Notes: generated by a model from the letters alone, not told the origin. 35,048 nucleotides of DNA from Longimicrobium sp. (GCA_036389135.1 DASVQP010000057.1:1-35048), one strand, 5' to 3'; shown: positions 1 through 7,201, counted from the first letter of the stretch. Made by a program: numbers and translations.

Positions 1-247
1 GCTTGTCCAACGTGGTATCGTCCAGCACCAGCACGCCTCGGCGGCGCCGGACCTGAGTGCGAGCCTCCTGCCACAAGGTCTCTGGATCGGGCTCCAGCCG
101 GTGTAGCAAGCGCGTAAACGCATCGTGCGCTGGCGCTTCAGTTCCGCTCTCCGGATGCACGCGGGCGGCTTCCGTGCCACTCACCATGCGCGGACTGGCG
201 ATCAGGAACTGTATGTAGTGGCTATCAATCACCTTGGATGCGTTCAT
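1..247 (-). CDS. DDE transposase, N-terminal part (runs off left edge)
   Basis: The reading frame begins at the ATG complementary to 245-247 and continues past base 1, so only the first 82 residues are visible. They end in VLVLDDTTLDK (residues 72-82), the segment that carries the first catalytic aspartate in IS701/IS4-like DDE transposases; the preceding AHDAFTRLLHRLEPDP stretch also fits that group. Such enzymes cut and paste their own insertion sequence. No frameshift is seen in the visible part. The element's right end should lie between this start codon and the next gene at 468, but I could not place a terminal repeat securely. Family assignment is from motif recognition alone. Confidence 0.72.
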   Translation of the reverse strand, partial: MNASKVIDSHYIQFLIASPRMVSGTEAARVHPESGTEAPAHDAFTRLLHRLEPDPETLWQEARTQVRRRRGVLVLDDTTLDK

Positions 248-249
248 AG

Positions 250-270
250 CTGTAAGCTACCTGCTTACAG
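250..270. repeat. Short inverted repeat beside the transposase start
   Basis: CTGTAAG (250-256) and CTTACAG (264-270) form a perfect 7-base inverted repeat with a 7-base spacer, directly upstream of the transposase start codon. It may be part of the insertion-sequence end or a transposase operator. The rest of 271-405 holds nothing I recognise. Confidence 0.4.
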
Positions 271-405
271 CCAACTGCGTAACTCCTATCGGTGGGAACT
301 GATCGATTGACCGCGCCGGCGCGGAGGTTGGTTCCCTCACCCGCCATGCGCCACGGGATCAGCGACTTCTGGTGGAGGTAGCTGTTGAACCGGTAAACGT
401 GCGGA

Positions 406-436
406 TTGCACGGACGACTGCACTCGAAACTTATAG
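406..436 (+). promoter_or_regulatory. Possible promoter of the methyltransferase-like/Sel1 gene
   Basis: TTGCAC (406-411) and TTATAG (431-436) resemble -35 and -10 boxes but are 19 bases apart, longer than ideal. A transcript from here would start near 443. That fits the choice of the ATG at 468, which has AGGG at 459-462, over the more upstream in-frame start at 372. Confidence 0.3.
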
Positions 437-467
437 GCTGAGTCCGCACCTACTCTTCAGGGTCTCC

Positions 468-2645
468 ATGACTGACCTCAATAATCGCATTAAGGAACTG
501 CTCGGTTATAGCAGTGAACGGCCGGGTAGCGATGCCGAGACTCAATATCATGTGGCATTCAATCAATCAGGGGTTAACAAGGCGAAGGAGGTCCTTGCTG
601 AACTTGATACGTATGGTGCGCGGCTTGAACGCTTGGCTTACCTAAGCATCGGTGGTTCGACGGGTGCCGAGATCCTGCACGTGCTGGAGCAGTCCGCGGT
701 ACGATTCGGCGTGCTGCTGGAGTTCGATGACGTAGCAGGAGGGATAGCCGAGGAGAGGGGGAAAACCCTGACCGGGAAGACATTACGTGTATTTCGGGGG
801 GACGCGACACAAAAGATTACCGCATGTAGGCAATTGCTCGAACGCTGGTATGTGGATGGGAAAATCGACGGTATCGTCTGCTCGATCCAGGCGGTGCTCC
901 ATGAGCTGCCGACGCGGAGTCCAGGGTATGATGTGAATCATCTACTTGGTGAAGCTCTGTGGAAGTGGGATCCCTGCTACCTCTTCTGTCGAGAACCATG
1001 CTCCCCTAGACAGTGGCCGGAACGAGTTAAGCTATCGGTGGCGGGGGTGGATGGCACGCTTCTCCGGGCACTTGCATCTCACGTCGGTAGCATGCTTGGA
1101 ATACCGGGGGAGGCTCGCTCAAGTGGCCCAGACGCAATTCTTGTTTCACGGGACCTCGCCGTGGAGCTCCTCTTTAAGCTATTTTACATCAGAGATTACG
1201 CGTACGAAATTGGTGAGCGAGTCACTTCCGTCTCGCCCGAACGACTCCTCGCCGCCGCCGCGGCAGCGCTCAAAGGAGGCATTGTCACTCCGAGGTGGCA
1301 GAACAGCGACAGCTTCGAGCGCCTGTACCGTGAGTATGGTGTCGAAGCGGCGGATCCCGAAACGAATGACAAGCTTCCGCTGCCCATCGCGTACGTGCGG
1401 CTAGTCGGGAGGCGCGACTCCCTGTCTTCCAAAGGTGCCGGTAAGACCGATGCCGCGCTTGAACGAGACGATGCTGCAGGTGCGCGACGAGAACATTCCG
1501 GTGATCTCAATCTGGAGAGCAGGTCCCAATTCCGAGTAGAAGCCGATGTTCGTGAGAGCCTTCGACCAGAACCCCCCGCACCTCTGCCCCGGGCCGTACG
1601 CGCGGGTTGGAAGTGGCTATGGGGGACTAGCGTTGCATTTGTCGCTCTGTTGGGCGCGGTTCTTCTGAATGCGAACCCCGAAAACCCTCCTACCCCTCCG
1701 GCTCCACGTCCCCCAGCAGATAGTACCAGGAACGAACCTGTACCACCTAACCCGTCTCCAGAACCTAAACCATCCCCTGCTCCCGCCGCTCCGCTCGACT
1801 CTAGCACCAACCCAAACGGCTCCGCGGGAAGACTAGACAACGCTCCGGTGGGCACCGCAGGCTCTATAGCAGCCGCCCGGCATCGCTATGCGGAGAAGGA
1901 ATATGCCGAGGCACTGCCCATATTCACGGCAGCGGCCGAAGCGGGCAACCCGGAGGCCATGGGCTTTTTAGGAATCATGTATTTGAACGGTTTCGGTACC
2001 GACAAAGATCATGACATGGCATTGAAATGGCTCCGCCGAGGCGCCACGAAACGAGACGCACGCTCGATGAACGCGCTAGGAATTGTCTACAAAGACGGAC
2101 TTAGCGTTGACCGAAATTACATGGTTGCGAAGGAATGGTTCCTATTGGCCGAGCGAAATGGGTACGCCGAAGCCATGAACAACATTGGTGATATGTACCG
2201 TCAAGGGCTAGGGGTACAATCTCGTCCCGATTCCGCTCTGCACTGGTATGAGAAGGGAGCGAACGCAGGCTCGTTAAACGCCATGGTCAACGCGGGCCTG
2301 ATGTATAAACTTGGCCTAACCGGTTCTCCCGATCTGAACAAGGCGATTCATTGGCTTAGGACGGCAGCAGACGCAAGGTCATCCCGAGGGATGTCTGAAC
2401 TCGGATCAATGTACCAAGAGGGTATAGGAGTAAGGCGAGACTATGAGGCGGCGAGAACGTTGTACCTACGGGCAGCCAATACGGGATCCGCGCAAGGAAT
2501 GTATAATTTGGGAGCACTACATTATAATGGCCTAGGTGTACGGAAAAATCAGGCAGAGGCGATCCACTGGTTCCGAAAAGCTGCTGCTGCGGGGTCAGTC
2601 GAGGCAATGGGGGCTCTCAACGCACTTGGCGTCGCGGCGCCGTAA
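468..2645 (+). CDS. Methyltransferase-like / single TM / Sel1-repeat protein
   Basis: 725 residues. The N-terminal ~200 residues look like a class I methyltransferase (Rossmann) domain: SIGGSTGAE around 60-68 as a glycine-rich SAM-type loop, LLEFDD with an acidic residue near 85, RGDA at 110-113 and DGIVCSIQAVLHELP at 134-148. After a middle region of unknown fold comes one hydrophobic helix (about 381-403), a Pro/Ser-rich linker, and six to seven Sel1-like repeats (about 466-720, e.g. A-x-W-x-x-A-A-x-x-G). The likely topology is a cytoplasmic enzyme-like domain joined by one membrane helix to a periplasmic protein-binding solenoid. Codon use is more AT-rich than in neighbouring genes and it sits next to a transposase, so acquisition by transfer is likely. 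Substrate and role are unknown; the methyltransferase call is by motif only. Confidence 0.65.
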   Translation: MTDLNNRIKELLGYSSERPGSDAETQYHVAFNQSGVNKAKEVLAELDTYGARLERLAYLSIGGSTGAEILHVLEQSAVRFGVLLEFDDVAGGIAEERGKTLTGKTLRVFRGDATQKITACRQLLERWYVDGKIDGIVCSIQAVLHELPTRSPGYDVNHLLGEALWKWDPCYLFCREPCSPRQWPERVKLSVAGVDGTLLRALASHVGSMLGIPGEARSSGPDAILVSRDLAVELLFKLFYIRDYAYEIGERVTSVSPERLLAAAAAALKGGIVTPRWQNSDSFERLYREYGVEAADPETNDKLPLPIAYVRLVGRRDSLSSKGAGKTDAALERDDAAGARREHSGDLNLESRSQFRVEADVRESLRPEPPAPLPRAVRAGWKWLWGTSVAFVALLGAVLLNANPENPPTPPAPRPPADSTRNEPVPPNPSPEPKPSPAPAAPLDSSTNPNGSAGRLDNAPVGTAGSIAAARHRYAEKEYAEALPIFTAAAEAGNPEAMGFLGIMYLNGFGTDKDHDMALKWLRRGATKRDARSMNALGIVYKDGLSVDRNYMVAKEWFLLAERNGYAEAMNNIGDMYRQGLGVQSRPDSALHWYEKGANAGSLNAMVNAGLMYKLGLTGSPDLNKAIHWLRTAADARSSRGMSELGSMYQEGIGVRRDYEAARTLYLRAANTGSAQGMYNLGALHYNGLGVRKNQAEAIHWFRKAAAAGSVEAMGALNALGVAAP

Positions 2646-2921
2646 GCGAGCGGATGCAATCAAGAAAGCCCCTGCGGATTCCTGCTCGCGAACAGCCGCT
2701 GGCCCGTGTGCCCTGAAATCCTCCCGCACCAGCGCTAGCGGTCCATGCACCGCAGTGAGCCTGCTTGGGATCAACGGGTGAACCAGTTGCATGGCTCCCG
2801 ATAAGAGCCGTTCCTCTTCCCTTCTCATCATCAGCACCATTTCGAGGTTCGGGGGAGAATGCTGCGCTAGCGTCAGTTACGCCTCTCCTCTTACATTCCG
2901 CGGCACCGCTGCCCCCTCGGC
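2646..2921. other. Non-coding stretch between accessory DNA and the paa operon
   Basis: I see no convincing gene, RNA or repeat here. Reading frames across it are short and lack family features. It marks the junction between the lower-GC accessory gene and the phenylacetate operon. Confidence 0.5.
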
Positions 2922-2950
2922 TTGACGCTCAGGGTTGGATGGCGTAGCTT
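2922..2950 (+). promoter_or_regulatory. Probable paa operon promoter
   Basis: TTGACG (2922-2927) is followed after exactly 17 bases by TAGCTT (2945-2950). The -35 is a good match and the -10 is weak. Transcription would begin near 2957, immediately before the operator-like palindrome at 2960-2973, a geometry suited to repression. Confidence 0.45.
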
Positions 2951-2959
2951 CAGCGCTCT

Positions 2960-2973
2960 CGAACGATCGTTCG
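2960..2973. promoter_or_regulatory. PaaR-type (TetR family) operator
   Basis: CGAACGATCGTTCG is a perfect 14-base palindrome. It matches at every fixed position the CNAACGNNCGTTNG site that I recall for Thermus thermophilus PaaR, a TetR-family repressor released by phenylacetyl-CoA. It lies just downstream of the probable paa promoter and upstream of paaA. The palindrome is seen directly; the regulator is inferred, since no paaR gene is in this window. Confidence 0.7.
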
Positions 2974-3102
2974 AACGGACATTCGTGCGGGACTACAACT
3001 GCTACGACCAGGATATCGCCCGCTCCGCGGACGAGGCGGGGCGACCGGATGAACAACGATGAGACGAAATTTCACGTTCCACCCGCAGAGGGAGAGGATC
3101 GG

Positions 3103-4044
3103 ATGGCCCGATACACTGACGAAGAGCTCAAGGAAAAGGTCCACAACGGCTTCATCGTCGAGTATCCCGACGAGATGACGGAGGGGTACCGGAACGCGCT
3201 GATCGTGCAGCTGCTGGTGCAGGCGGACACGGAGCTGATCTCCGCGCCGGCGTACTTCGGGGCGGCCAAGGACGCGCCGTCCACCAACACGATGGTGAGC
3301 GCCACGGCCATCATCCAGGACGAGCTGGCGCACGCTAACATCGCGTACCGCCTCCTCGAAGATTTGGGGATGGACAAGGAGCAGCTCGTGTACGGCCGCC
3401 AGGCGCACGAGTTCAAGCACCCGTACGGCTTCGACCACCCGCTGGAGAACTGGGCGGAGCTGGTGGTGGCCAACGGCCTCTACGATCGCGCCGGGATCAC
3501 CCTGCTGGGCGACGTCTTCAAGAACACGTCGTACGGCCCGCTCAAGCGCGCGCTGGTCAAGGTGGACCAGGAGGAGACCTTTCACCTGCGCCACGGCGAG
3601 ATGTGGATGAAGCGCCTCTCGGCCGCGGGCGGCGAGGCCAAGGAGTCGATCCAGCGCGCCGTGGACTGGATGTTCCCGATGGCGGTGGAGTGGTTCGGGC
3701 TTCCGGACGACATGAAGCGCCATTCGGGCCAGCTCGACTACAAGCTCAAGGGGATGACCAACGACGAGCTGCGGCAGACGTGGATGCAGTCCACCGTGCC
3801 GCTCTGCGAGTCGATCGGCATCAAGGTGCCGGCGCACTGGGACGAGGGGCGCGAGCGCTTCGTGCTGGACTACGCCTTCCCCTGCGAGTACGACGAGGAC
3901 GAGAAGCGCTGGCTCATGGATGAGGGCGGGATCTCGTGGAGCCAGGTGTTCGAGCGGTGGAAGGGGCGCGGGCCCGCGAACAAGCGCTTCGTGGAGTCGA
4001 TCCAGGAAGGGCGGGCGTTCCGGGGCATGCTGGAGGCGGCGTGA
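3103..4044 (+). CDS. paaA: Phenylacetyl-CoA 1,2-epoxidase catalytic subunit PaaA
   Basis: 313 residues from this start, close to the ~310 usual for PaaA, the catalytic subunit of the multicomponent monooxygenase that epoxidises the ring of phenylacetyl-CoA. The carboxylate-bridged diiron ligands are visible: Glu44 (ADTEL), Glu74 and His77 (QDELAH), Glu119 (WAEL), Glu158 and His161 (EETFH). The ATG at 3103 has GGAGAGG at 3091-3097, five bases upstream; an in-frame ATG at 3049 would add 18 residues and is the main alternative. It is the first gene of the paa operon, behind the PaaR-like operator, and its stop overlaps the GTG proposed for the next gene. Identity is secure; the start is less so. 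Confidence 0.95.
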   Translation: MARYTDEELKEKVHNGFIVEYPDEMTEGYRNALIVQLLVQADTELISAPAYFGAAKDAPSTNTMVSATAIIQDELAHANIAYRLLEDLGMDKEQLVYGRQAHEFKHPYGFDHPLENWAELVVANGLYDRAGITLLGDVFKNTSYGPLKRALVKVDQEETFHLRHGEMWMKRLSAAGGEAKESIQRAVDWMFPMAVEWFGLPDDMKRHSGQLDYKLKGMTNDELRQTWMQSTVPLCESIGIKVPAHWDEGRERFVLDYAFPCEYDEDEKRWLMDEGGISWSQVFERWKGRGPANKRFVESIQEGRAFRGMLEAA

Positions 4045-4475
4045 CGGCGACCGCAGTGCGTGAGTGCGGGAGTGCGTCAGTGCGTTTGTACGGTGCGGGC
4101 GAGGAGTCCAGCGCACTCACGCACTCACGCACTGACGCACTTCGATCCTACCCGGTGCCGGCGGAGGAGCGCACGGGAGCGCTGTGGGATGCGCTGCGCG
4201 AGGTGATGGACCCCGAGATCCCTATCTCGCTCGTGGACCTGGGGCTGATCTACGACGTGCGGCGGGAGGGGATGGCGGTGGAGGTGGACCTCACCTTCAC
4301 GGCGACGGCCTGCCCGTGCATGGCCTTCATCCACTTCGACATCCAGGACCGGCTGCAGCGCGAGCCCGGCGTGGCCGAGGTAAAGGTCAACGAGGTGTGG
4401 ACCCCCGCGTGGACCAAAGCCCGCATCTCGCCCGAGGGCCGGGAGATGCTGAAGACGATGGGTGTGTCGATGTAA
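4041..4475 (+). CDS. paaD: PaaD-like MIP18/DUF59 iron-sulfur assembly protein, lacking the zinc ribbon
   Basis: From about residue 40 the protein is a DUF59/MIP18 domain: LREVMDPEIP, LVDLGLIYDV, and the TACPCM cysteine motif. This is the N-terminal half of PaaD (PaaJ), thought to help mature the PaaABC oxygenase. The C-terminal zinc ribbon of ordinary PaaD is missing here but is encoded separately at 5735-5926. The GTG at 4041 overlaps the paaA stop (GTGA) and has GGAGG at 4032-4036. With that start the first ~35 residues are translated from an octamer palindrome (4055-4141) and look like junk. An in-frame GTG at 4155 would give a clean 106-residue domain but has a poor ribosome site. The fold call is firm; the start is uncertain. 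Confidence 0.88.
   Translation: MTATAVRECGSASVRLYGAGEESSALTHSRTDALRSYPVPAEERTGALWDALREVMDPEIPISLVDLGLIYDVRREGMAVEVDLTFTATACPCMAFIHFDIQDRLQREPGVAEVKVNEVWTPAWTKARISPEGREMLKTMGVSM
4055..4141. repeat. Octamer-built inverted repeat between paaA and paaD
   Basis: The left arm (4055-4085) is four imperfect AGTGCGTN units; the right arm (4111-4141) is four units in reverse complement. Together they can form a long stem with a loop of about 25 bases. It starts 11 bases after the paaA stop and overlaps the upstream part of the paaD frame. It is one of several loci in this window with the same architecture. Confidence 0.8.
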
Positions 4476-4477
4476 CG

Positions 4478-4551
4478 AAGTGCCCAGTGCCGAGTGCCTA
4501 GTACCAAGTAGCCTCCCACTAGGCACTTGGCACTGGGCACTAGGCACTTTT
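4478..4551. repeat. Heptamer-built inverted repeat between paaD and paaB
   Basis: It begins two bases after the paaD stop. The left arm is five units of NAGTGCC type (4478-4512), with TAGTACC and AAGTAGC as degenerate copies. The right arm (4518-4549) is GGCACTN units and can pair with it. The stem ends in a short T run. It could attenuate or process the paa transcript. The unit matches that of the large array at 11752-11958. Confidence 0.82.
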
Positions 4552-4585
4552 ACCCCGGACCAGCACTCCGCACCGTGATCTCTAA

Positions 4586-4882
4586 ATGAAAGAACCCGTA
4601 TACGAAGTGTTCGCGCGCAAGGGGCGCGAAGAGCCGCTGCGGCACATCGGCTTCATCAACGCGACAGACGACGACTTGGCGCGCGTGTACGCCTGGAAGA
4701 CGTACGACGAGCAGAACTGGGCGGAGATGTGCGTCATTCCGCGCAGCGCCATCATCCCGGTGGATCCGGGGGAAAGCCAGTTCGTGACGGCCAACGCCCC
4801 CGCCGCCGAGGACTCGATCGTCCACGCGCGCGCCACCGGGGCGTACGGCGGAAGCGATGTGGCCATCAAGGAGGGCGAATGA
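4586..4882 (+). CDS. paaB: Phenylacetyl-CoA epoxidase structural subunit PaaB
   Basis: 98 residues, matching the ~95 of PaaB. Recognisable segments are YEVFARKGREEPLRHIGFINA, the Trp-containing VYAWKTYDEQNWAEMCVIPRS, and the ending with AIKEGE. PaaB is a small non-catalytic subunit that bridges PaaAC heterodimers in the epoxidase. It follows the palindrome at 4478-4551 and its stop overlaps the paaC start (ATGA), so the two are translationally coupled. No strong ribosome site is visible before its ATG. Confidence 0.93.
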   Translation: MKEPVYEVFARKGREEPLRHIGFINATDDDLARVYAWKTYDEQNWAEMCVIPRSAIIPVDPGESQFVTANAPAAEDSIVHARATGAYGGSDVAIKEGE

Positions 4883-5733
4883 GCATCGCAGAGGGAGCCG
4901 CGCGGGTGGAGAAGGCGGAGGAGCTGGGCGAGGGCGTCCGCGCCGCGCTCCGCGACCTGATCCTGACGCTGGCCGACTGCAAGCGTGTGCTGGGCCTCCG
5001 CTACTCGGACAAGATGCTCGGCGCGCCCACGCTGGAGGCGGGGATCGCCGCGTCGTCGATGGCGCAGGACGAGTGGGGGCACGGGCGCCTGACCTATGCA
5101 CTCCTATCCGAGTTCGGCGACGACCCCAAGGGCGAACTGGAGCACGGGCGCGCCGCCGCGGAGTACCGAAGCATGGGGCCGCTCGACCGCGGCTTCGGCT
5201 CGTGGAGCGAGACGGTGGCCGCCGGGCTCCTGCTGGACACCGCACTCACGGTGCAGTACGGCGCGCTGCTGGACAGCCGCTACGTCCCCGTGCACAACCG
5301 CGTGCAGAAGCTGCTGGACGAGGAGCGCTTCCACTTCCAGTACTCGGCCGGGTGGGCGCGGCGGATCGCCGGCGTGTCCGTGGTCCGCGGCGAGTTCGCG
5401 GCGGCGCTGGCCGGCTATCTCCCCGAAGCGCTCCGCTGGCTCGGGCGCGACGATGCGGAGTCCAACCAGCTCCTCCTGTCCGACGGGATCGTATCGCAGG
5501 GGCCGTCCGCCCTGCGCGCACGCTTCCTCCGCCGCGTGGGCCCAGTGCTCGCCGAGGCCGGCCTGGCCGAGTCGCTAGGAATCGCGCAGGTGGACGGCGG
5601 CGAGTGGCGTTGCGACGCCACGCTGCACTGGGACGGCTGGAACGACGCCACCCGCCGCGCCAGCGGAGTGCTGGACGAGGAGACCGCCGCCCGCGCCCGC
5701 GGCGACAAGAACCGCGCGATGCTCCTGGACTGA
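4879..5733 (+). CDS. paaC: Phenylacetyl-CoA epoxidase subunit PaaC
   Basis: 284 residues, a ferritin-like paralogue of PaaA that forms the stable PaaAC core but is structural rather than catalytic. It keeps parts of the diiron fold (Glu65/His68 in QDEWGH, and DEERFHF), while the first carboxylate position is replaced by the ADCKRVLG segment, as expected for a subunit with an incomplete metal site. The ATG overlaps the paaB stop in ATGA, and GGAGGG lies just upstream at 4870-4875. The next gene starts one base after its stop. Confidence 0.93.
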   Translation: MSIAEGAARVEKAEELGEGVRAALRDLILTLADCKRVLGLRYSDKMLGAPTLEAGIAASSMAQDEWGHGRLTYALLSEFGDDPKGELEHGRAAAEYRSMGPLDRGFGSWSETVAAGLLLDTALTVQYGALLDSRYVPVHNRVQKLLDEERFHFQYSAGWARRIAGVSVVRGEFAAALAGYLPEALRWLGRDDAESNQLLLSDGIVSQGPSALRARFLRRVGPVLAEAGLAESLGIAQVDGGEWRCDATLHWDGWNDATRRASGVLDEETAARARGDKNRAMLLD

Positions 5734-5734
5734 C

Positions 5735-5926
5735 GTGGCCGAGCCGCACGCCGACCGCCGCGCCGACGAGGTGGAGGAGAGCACCCTCCCCGACGCCGCG
5801 CCCTGCCCCTTTTGCGACGGGCGCGACACCCGGCTGATCAACCCGTTCGGTGGGCAGCTCTCCGTCGCGCAGTACTGGTGCAACCGCTGCCGCACGGGCT
5901 TCGAGTACATCAAGTGGGAAGACTGA
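5735..5926 (+). CDS. Stand-alone PaaD zinc-ribbon protein
   Basis: 63 residues from a GTG one base after the paaC stop. It has CPFC then CNRC (C-x2-C ... C-x2-C) around INPFGGQLSVAQYWC, and ends TGFEYIKWED. That is the sequence style of the C-terminal zinc ribbon of PaaD/PaaJ, which is normally fused behind the DUF59 domain found here at 4041-4475. It probably acts with that protein in assembling the PaaABC iron site. It is the last gene before the terminator at 5959-5990. Confidence 0.85.
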   Translation: MAEPHADRRADEVEESTLPDAAPCPFCDGRDTRLINPFGGQLSVAQYWCNRCRTGFEYIKWED

Positions 5927-5958
5927 GACCCGGCTAACACGGGGTGACGGTCTGATCG

Positions 5959-5990
5959 ACGAGGGGGCGCCGCGGCTGGCGCCCCCTCGT
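5959..5990. terminator. Bidirectional terminator hairpin
   Basis: ACGAGGGGGCGCC (5959-5971) pairs perfectly with GGCGCCCCCTCGT (5978-5990) across a six-base loop. It lies between the convergent ends of the paa operon (5926) and the minus-strand gene at 5998. The tract after it is only weakly T-rich. Confidence 0.75.
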
Positions 5991-5997
5991 TGCGTAC

Positions 5998-6498
5998 CTA
6001 CGCCGCGCTCGAATCTGCCATCTGCCTGCGCGTTGCCCGGAGCTCGGCCACGAGCCGCTCGACTCCCTCCCTGGTGAGCACGTCGGAGACGGGGAAGCTC
6101 ACCATGACCGACTTGGCGCCGCGGGCGGGGGCAGGCAGCACGTCCAGGCGGGCATAGCGCCCGTGATCCCGGTCCGCATCGAAAAGGAAGAGAACGACTG
6201 GGCTCAGATTCCTCCGAGCCCGCCGTACCTCTGTCGCGGCGACGGGCCAGCGCAGCTCCGGGATGGCGTCGATCTGCCCCGCCTTGGTTCGGAATGAGGA
6301 AAAGCCCCTCACGCCAACCTGAAAGAAAAGGCCGTCGTCAGTGGCTACCACGAGGTCGTACTCCTGGCCGGGCGGATCCTTGAACACCGTCAACTCCGGA
6401 ACGCGAGCCAGCGCCAGCTCCGCCAGAATCCTGCTGCGCCAGCCGACGTATTCCGGCCCTCCCGGTTCGATTTCGAGAAACGCCTGCGGGTTAGACAT
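5998..6498 (-). CDS. Unknown protein, degenerate PD-(D/E)xK-like, second of a pair
   Basis: 166 residues from the ATG at 6498, which overlaps the end of the upstream gene by eight bases. I do not recognise a named family. The segment QEYDLVVATDDGLFFQVGVRG resembles the core of a DUF4365/PD-(D/E)xK nuclease fold (acidic residue, beta hairpin, then Q-x-G where E-x-K is usual), so if related it is probably inactive. A second half (LSPVVLFLFDADRDHGRYARLDVLP) is also beta-strand rich. The overlap means translational coupling with the gene at 6491-6985 and suggests the two proteins work as a complex. Function is unknown; a toxin-antitoxin or accessory defence pair is possible. Confidence 0.7.
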   Translation of the reverse strand: MSNPQAFLEIEPGGPEYVGWRSRILAELALARVPELTVFKDPPGQEYDLVVATDDGLFFQVGVRGFSSFRTKAGQIDAIPELRWPVAATEVRRARRNLSPVVLFLFDADRDHGRYARLDVLPAPARGAKSVMVSFPVSDVLTREGVERLVAELRATRRQMADSSAA

Positions 6499-6985
6499 CC
6501 TTGAACCTCGTGTGCCGAAGTGCACGCCGGCTCGCTTTCCAGAAGCTCTCAACCTCCTGGTACAACCCGGTCCTGACCGCGTCGTTGCGCAGGGGATACT
6601 CCCGCGTGATGCTCGATACCCGGCTCGACCGGCGATCATGAGCCGCGACGATGTACGAGTTCTCGGAGCGTACGTCCACCCCAATGAGGTACGTGGGGGC
6701 CGGGATCGCCACCATTTTGTTGAACCTGTCCGGCCGCATCGCGACGGGAAGCCTCCCCGCAGAGGATGCCTTCTGAACCGTCCCCTTTACCCGAGCAAAG
6801 AAAAAGCCCTGCGCCTCCGCTCCCGGTCCAAGGATATCGACCAGGAAGTCAATCGTCGGATAGGCGTCGCCCAGGTGCGTCATCCTGAAGAGAGCACGCT
6901 CGTAGCCGCCCTTCACTGGCCGCGAGAGGTCCGTCGAGACGATGTACTCGGCCAGCTTCCCGATTTGCTCTGTAGTCAGTGCCAC
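6491..6985 (-). CDS. DUF4365-like protein, first of a pair
   Basis: 164 residues from a GTG at 6985; the start is the best of few choices, since no ATG is near and the longer upstream reading is low-complexity. The N-terminus (TTEQIGKLAEYIVSTDL) and then PTIDFLVDILG ... FFFARVKGTVQ (Asp46, Asp50, Lys67) match the layout of DUF4365 proteins, a PD-(D/E)xK-related group in which the glutamine of QVKGT is here arginine. Later segments include YLIGVDVRSENSYIVAAHD, typical of the trailing strands of that fold. It leads the two-gene unit with 5998-6498. Role unknown; nuclease activity is plausible but not shown. Confidence 0.68.
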   Translation of the reverse strand: MALTTEQIGKLAEYIVSTDLSRPVKGGYERALFRMTHLGDAYPTIDFLVDILGPGAEAQGFFFARVKGTVQKASSAGRLPVAMRPDRFNKMVAIPAPTYLIGVDVRSENSYIVAAHDRRSSRVSSITREYPLRNDAVRTGLYQEVESFWKASRRALRHTRFKDV

Positions 6986-7170
6986 GGCCCTGGTGCGCTC
7001 AACGTTTCGGCGAGAATGGAGCGCAAAAGCTGCACCGCTGCCGGCGTGGCGACAAGGGGTATTCGGGGGTTCCGACAGAGATGGTTCGGCGGGTGGCGGA
7101 GTAGGAGCCGTGACCGTGAAGATGGGGTCTACGCCGGCGCGTGTAGCGGTGGTCGAGGCGGGGAAAGGGC

Positions 7171-7201
7171 GGGCAGACACGTGGGTCACGTGGGTCTGCC
7201 C
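7171..7201. repeat. Interspersed palindrome of GGGCAGAC type
   Basis: GGGCAGAC-ACGTG (7171-7183) pairs with CACGT-gg-GTCTGCCC (7187-7201) around a three-base loop with a two-base bulge. It lies in the 279-base gap between the hcrB-like gene and the DUF4365-like pair, and could serve as a terminator or be a dispersed repeat. Confidence 0.6.
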
